This document shows positions 60,352 to 64,000 of a stretch of 64,000 nucleotides of DNA, in pieces. The notes beneath the pieces were generated by a model that saw only the letters and a list, made by a program, of their open reading frames with translations, had not been told where the DNA came from and did not search any database. Within the stretch, counting starts at the first letter, position 1. Each line of letters opens with the position of its first letter. Source of the DNA: DATGMS01 sp040905145 (GTDB lineage Bacteria > Bacteroidota > Bacteroidia > Cytophagales > Cyclobacteriaceae); NCBI GenBank assembly GCA_040905145.1, contig JBBDSC010000155.1:1-64000 (forward strand), in the 5' to 3' direction. Made by a program: the position numbers and the translations under genes.

Positions 60352-61854
60352 TCACCTTTCGGTCCTTGTATTCGTTCCATCCACAGGGGTGCGGTGTTCC
60401 CTGTTGGTCAGGTCCCAGGAGGTATGAAATATCAGTTTGGCCCTTTTCTCCATCAGTTCAAATTCAATTTTATCCACCGTATCAGAAGGTTGGTGGTAAT
60501 CATCATGTACCCCGTTGAAAAAGAAAATGACAGGTATGTTGTGTTTGGCAAAATTATAATGATCGGATCGGTAATAAAACCTGTTAGGATCATCCTCTGC
60601 ATCATAACGGTAATCCAGTATCAGGTCTGTATAGGTGATGTTGTTATATTCATTGATGGTCTTCAATTGGGAAGAAAGCATTTCTGAACCGATTACGTAA
60701 ACGTAATCCTGATTCTCCGCATCCTGATATTCATAATCAATCCTTCCTACCATATCAATGTTGATATTATTGACCGTGTTTTCCAATGGAAAGATAGGGT
60801 TGTCGGAATAATACTCCGATCCCAGCAGCCCCTTTTCTTCTCCGGATACATTCAAGAAAAGGATACTTCTGCGGGGCCGGTTTCCTTCATTGGCAGCCGT
60901 TGCAAATGCTTCGGCTATTTCCATCACACTTACTGTTCCTGATCCATCATCATCGGCACCATTATTGATTTGCCCATCGCTACTGATCCCGATATGGTCA
61001 TAATGGGAAGAAATTACCAGTACTTCTTCTTTCTTGTCCGTCCCTTCCAGATATCCCAGCACATTTTCAGTGTTCACCACTTCTTTAATCTTCTCCACTT
61101 TATATGAAGCCTTTTGTGAAGGGATGGAAGCAGGATTATTTTTGGCCGCTTCTTTTAATTCTTCCAAAGAGGTGCCGAATATGGTGGCCATTTTATCAGA
61201 ACTTACCATAAAGACAGGTTCTTGTAGGGTGGGTTTGTCAAAACCGAGCCTTCCTTTACCACTTAAGGACTTGTAGCGATTGGCGACTCTGTCAAAATTG
61301 GCCTGACCTTCCATAGTGACAATAATGACACCTTCAGCTCCGGCATCCATGACTTTCTTTATGACAGCCTGGGTCGTCTCTCCTATGCCCCAAAGGCCTA
61401 CTAATTTACCTTTGATCTCCACCTTATCCAGGTTTTCTTCATTGGCCAATCCTAAAAATACCGCTTCTGTTTTGGCCCTCCTTTTCATATGTCCATCCCC
61501 GATGAAAACAAAGTCTTCATTGTTCACCAACTTGTGTTTGCCAACTTTTAAAGAAACGTCCCCCCAGGATATACTGCTCAACTCGAATTTCTGCAAGTAA
61601 TTTCCATCCACTGGCCCGGTAAGGCCAATTTCTTTATAAAAGTTGACCAGGTATTCTGCGGCCAATTTTTGCCCCTCTTCCCCAGTGTCCCGGCCCTCCA
61701 GTTCATCGGAAGCAAGATAATTCAGGTGTCTTTCCAGGTCTTCGGCGGCTATGGTCGACGCATAATTGATTACTTGTGCATCCTGTGCAGCCGTTTGCCA
61801 GGACAGTAATATGGCCAAAAGGCCTGACATAAGATATGTTCTCTTCATATTCAA
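60352..61854 (-). CDS. Secreted M28 family aminopeptidase
   Basis: A 500-residue secreted zinc peptidase with a signal peptide (to about residue 23), a PA-like inserted domain (about 120-250) and the M28 catalytic domain. The co-catalytic zinc ligands are visible: His284 (SHYDHIG), Asp301-303 (NGADDDGSG), Glu339-340 (VSGEEKGL), Asp367 (NIDMVG) and His432 (RSDHYNF). It should remove N-terminal residues from peptides outside the cytoplasm. Confidence 0.9.
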   Translation of the reverse strand: MNMKRTYLMSGLLAILLSWQTAAQDAQVINYASTIAAEDLERHLNYLASDELEGRDTGEEGQKLAAEYLVNFYKEIGLTGPVDGNYLQKFELSSISWGDVSLKVGKHKLVNNEDFVFIGDGHMKRRAKTEAVFLGLANEENLDKVEIKGKLVGLWGIGETTQAVIKKVMDAGAEGVIIVTMEGQANFDRVANRYKSLSGKGRLGFDKPTLQEPVFMVSSDKMATIFGTSLEELKEAAKNNPASIPSQKASYKVEKIKEVVNTENVLGYLEGTDKKEEVLVISSHYDHIGISSDGQINNGADDDGSGTVSVMEIAEAFATAANEGNRPRRSILFLNVSGEEKGLLGSEYYSDNPIFPLENTVNNINIDMVGRIDYEYQDAENQDYVYVIGSEMLSSQLKTINEYNNITYTDLILDYRYDAEDDPNRFYYRSDHYNFAKHNIPVIFFFNGVHDDYHQPSDTVDKIEFELMEKRAKLIFHTSWDLTNREHRTPVDGTNTRTER

Positions 61855-61972
61855 AGATCGAAGTTTAGATTTAATTTAGCCCCAAAACTAAAAATTATTC
61901 CAAATAGTTTAATACTAAGCCAAGAGCGAATTATTTTCCAAAGGATAAAAAATATTACTTCTTAATATTTCA

Positions 61973-61980
61973 TACATTTG
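61973..61980 (+). promoter_or_regulatory. Putative -7 box of the gcvP promoter
   Basis: TACATTTG matches TAnnTTTG and lies 54 bases before the gcvP ATG. A TTTG -33 partner is not evident. No glycine-riboswitch-like structure was found in the 180-base leader. Confidence 0.4.
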
Positions 61981-62034
61981 CACCATCAATTCCAGGGTAG
62001 ATCTGTCCTATAAATCATTACAATTCTCCACAGA

Positions 62035-64000
62035 ATGAAAATTAATCTTGAACCCTCAGTGAAATTCGAAAACAGGCATATTGGCCCTTCCAATGAGGAA
62101 ATTTCACTGATGCTAAACAAAATTAAAGCGGCTTCTTTAGAGGAGCTGATTGATCAAACCATTCCTAAATCCATTCAACTTTCAGAAATCCTGGAGCTTC
62201 CCATGGCACAAACTGAAACCGATTTTTTAAAAGATTTAAGAATTTTGGCCAAAAAAAATAAAATTTACAAATCTTTTATCGGGTTGGGGTATTATGATAC
62301 TATTGTACCCGGTGTGATCTTAAGAAACGTGCTGAAAAACCCGGGCTGGTATACAGCATACACCCCTTATCAAGCTGAGATAGCACAGGGAAGACTGGAA
62401 GCTCTTATCAATTTTCAGACAGTAATCATGGAGCTTACCGGCATGGAACTTGCAAATGCCTCTCTTTTAGATGAAGGGACGGCCGCTGCTGAGGCGATGA
62501 CGATGCTTTATGCCTCTAAACCTAAACAGAAAAAGCAAGCCAACAAATATTTTGTTGATGAAAAGGTTTTTACCCAAACCATAGAAGTATTAAAAACCAG
62601 ATCCCTACCAGTTGGGATCGAATTGGTCATAGGCCCTTTATCAAAATTGGACCTAACAGATCCAGCCTTATATGGGATAATGCTCCAATACCCCAATGCC
62701 GATGGTGAAGTTATTGATTACAAAGAGCTGATTGCAACCGCAAAAGGGCATCAGGTCTTCTCTGCTTTCGCAGCAGACCTAATGAGCTTAACCTTGTTGA
62801 CCCCTCCTGGGGAAATGGGTGCGGATGTAGTGGTGGGCACTTCACAACGTTTTGGGGTCCCTATGGGCTATGGGGGGCCCCATGCCGCCTACTTTGCCAC
62901 CAGGAATTCATATAAGAGGCAGGTACCGGGCAGGATAATAGGGGTGTCCGTGGACAGAGACGGAAACAATGCCTACAGAATGGCACTGCAAACCCGGGAA
63001 CAACATATTAAAAGGGAAAGAGCAACTTCCAATATTTGCACCGCACAGGTTTTGCTTGCGGTCATGGCCGCTATGTATGCCGTTTACCACGGTCCTAAAG
63101 GACTCATGGAAATAGCGGCTAAAATTCACGGATTGGCAAAGCTTGCCGCAAAGGGATTGGAAGAACTGGGATTCGAGCAGGAAAACAAAATTTACTTTGA
63201 CACCATAAAGATCAAAGTGGATGAAGTACAACAATCCGAAATCAATTCATTTGCTGTTGCCGAAAAATTAAATTTCCGGTACAGTGAAGGTTATATTTCC
63301 GTCTCTTTTGACGAGACAAAATCCCTACAGGATGTGGAGGAAATTATTGAAGTTTTTCGGAAATCCACAAAGATTTCTTCCATTGATATCAACAAATATT
63401 TAGAAGATCTCAAGGTAAGTTATCAAGGCCTGGAAAGGACCACGGATTTTTTACAATACCCCGTATTTAACAGCTATCATTCGGAACATGAGATGCTGAG
63501 GTACATCAAAAGATTGGAGGCAAAGGATCTGTCTTTGACCCATTCCATGATTCCTTTGGGTTCCTGTACCATGAAGCTGAATGCTACCACTGAAATGATT
63601 CCTTTGACCTGGCCGGAATTCGGGCAAATACATCCTTTTGTCCCCCAGAACCAAGCAGCTGGATATTATGAATTGTTTCAGAATTTGAGGAATTGGCTAT
63701 CTGAGATCACTGGCTTTGCAGATACTTCCCTTCAGCCAAATTCTGGGGCACAAGGGGAATATGCGGGGCTTATGGTTATCAGGGCCTATCACCAAAGCAG
63801 GGGTGATCATCACAGGAACATCACTTTGATCCCTTCTTCGGCACATGGTACCAACCCTGCTTCAGCCGTGATGGCAGGGATGAAGGTCGGCATCGTAAAA
63901 TGTGATGAAAAAGGAAATATTGACCTACACGACCTTAAATTAAAAGCAGAAGAACATCAAAATGACCTGGCCGCCTTTATGGTCACTTACCCCTCTACCC
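62035..64000 (+). CDS. gcvP: Glycine dehydrogenase (decarboxylating), P protein, 5' part
   Basis: P protein of the glycine cleavage system, which decarboxylates glycine on PLP and passes the aminomethyl group to H protein. About 655 of the usual 950-960 codons lie before the window end. The N-terminus has FENRHIGPSNEEISLML. IGLGYYDTIVPGVILRN, NPGWYTAYTPYQAEIAQGR, YGGPHAAYFATR and PGRIIGVSVD follow. HSMIPLGSCTMKLNAT is in the second half and GTNPASAVMAGM near the edge. The PLP lysine would lie beyond the window. No gcvT or gcvH is adjacent upstream. Confidence 0.94.
   Translation, partial: MKINLEPSVKFENRHIGPSNEEISLMLNKIKAASLEELIDQTIPKSIQLSEILELPMAQTETDFLKDLRILAKKNKIYKSFIGLGYYDTIVPGVILRNVLKNPGWYTAYTPYQAEIAQGRLEALINFQTVIMELTGMELANASLLDEGTAAAEAMTMLYASKPKQKKQANKYFVDEKVFTQTIEVLKTRSLPVGIELVIGPLSKLDLTDPALYGIMLQYPNADGEVIDYKELIATAKGHQVFSAFAADLMSLTLLTPPGEMGADVVVGTSQRFGVPMGYGGPHAAYFATRNSYKRQVPGRIIGVSVDRDGNNAYRMALQTREQHIKRERATSNICTAQVLLAVMAAMYAVYHGPKGLMEIAAKIHGLAKLAAKGLEELGFEQENKIYFDTIKIKVDEVQQSEINSFAVAEKLNFRYSEGYISVSFDETKSLQDVEEIIEVFRKSTKISSIDINKYLEDLKVSYQGLERTTDFLQYPVFNSYHSEHEMLRYIKRLEAKDLSLTHSMIPLGSCTMKLNATTEMIPLTWPEFGQIHPFVPQNQAAGYYELFQNLRNWLSEITGFADTSLQPNSGAQGEYAGLMVIRAYHQSRGDHHRNITLIPSSAHGTNPASAVMAGMKVGIVKCDEKGNIDLHDLKLKAEEHQNDLAAFMVTYPST

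Noticed and set aside
60124..60687. 187-codon plus-strand open frame
   Set aside because: Most of it is antisense to the well-supported M28 peptidase gene; the part in the gap shows no protein features.
61855..62034. Glycine riboswitch before gcvP
   Set aside because: The 180-base leader is A/T-rich with no paired GG-rich aptamer-like stems; only a -7 box is seen.
1..64000. CRISPR arrays, tRNA or rRNA genes, prophage
   Set aside because: No regularly spaced direct repeats, no cloverleaf-like sequence with a TTCRANNC arm and no phage genes were noticed on reading; a tRNAscan or CRISPR finder run would be decisive.

Overview
The window is chromosomal DNA from a Bacteroidota bacterium, most likely of the Cytophagales (Cyclobacteriaceae-like; inferred from gene content, not from a search). 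The evidence is the gldK-L-M-N core of the type IX secretion/gliding system with SprE/PorW, a PorP/SprF-like protein and a PorE-like protein, an F-type ATP synthase operon without beta and epsilon genes, DUF4271, and -7 promoter boxes of the form TAnnTTTG. Apart from a few remnants it reads as ordinary, densely coded chromosome. No prophage, complete insertion sequence, CRISPR array, rRNA or tRNA was seen.

Layout. 1-6 kb: end of a PorE/OmpA-like gene, purM, a short neutral-ceramidase-like protein, a methyltransferase and a glutaryl-CoA-dehydrogenase-like enzyme, then a degenerate repeat block. 6-14 kb (minus strand): a UbiA-like protein, then one run M23 peptidase - bactofilin - atpZ-like - small membrane protein - atpB-E-F-H-A-G, ended by a clear terminator. 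14-21 kb (plus): sprE/porW, PBP1A, uvrC. 21-34 kb (minus): gldN-M-L-K, porP/sprF-like, hemD, DUF4271, a BamA/TamA-like protein, a gluconolactonase-like protein and two SurA-like folding factors. 34-37 kb: a SpoIIE phosphatase / STAS / anti-sigma kinase partner-switching module. 37-41 kb: DUF4197, DUF721, hemW and small envelope proteins.

41-43 kb holds the most unusual locus: an actin-like ATPase whose phosphate-1 loop lies at its C-terminus, so that it looks circularly permuted. It is followed after one base by a bactofilin, which suggests a two-component filament system.

43-51 kb: an AGCS symporter, then the tightly overlapping run holB - DTGA protease - rimK - hemC - cyclophilin - rmlD-like, then a GlmU-like protein and rpmE2 with a good promoter and terminator. 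51-64 kb: a Wzi-like barrel, a decayed ABC exporter pseudogene, a small membrane protein, comM, a third bactofilin, a cystathionine gamma-synthase family enzyme, a HAD phosphatase, a decayed IS200-like (RAYT-type) transposase with REP-like palindromes, a phytanoyl-CoA dioxygenase family protein, an M28 peptidase and the first two thirds of gcvP, cut by the window end.

Envelope building is the common theme: type IX secretion, outer-membrane assembly, periplasmic folding, peptidoglycan synthesis and trimming, and three bactofilins. Where an upstream TTG or GTG gave a longer reading frame but a good ATG lay inside, the ATG was used and this is stated.
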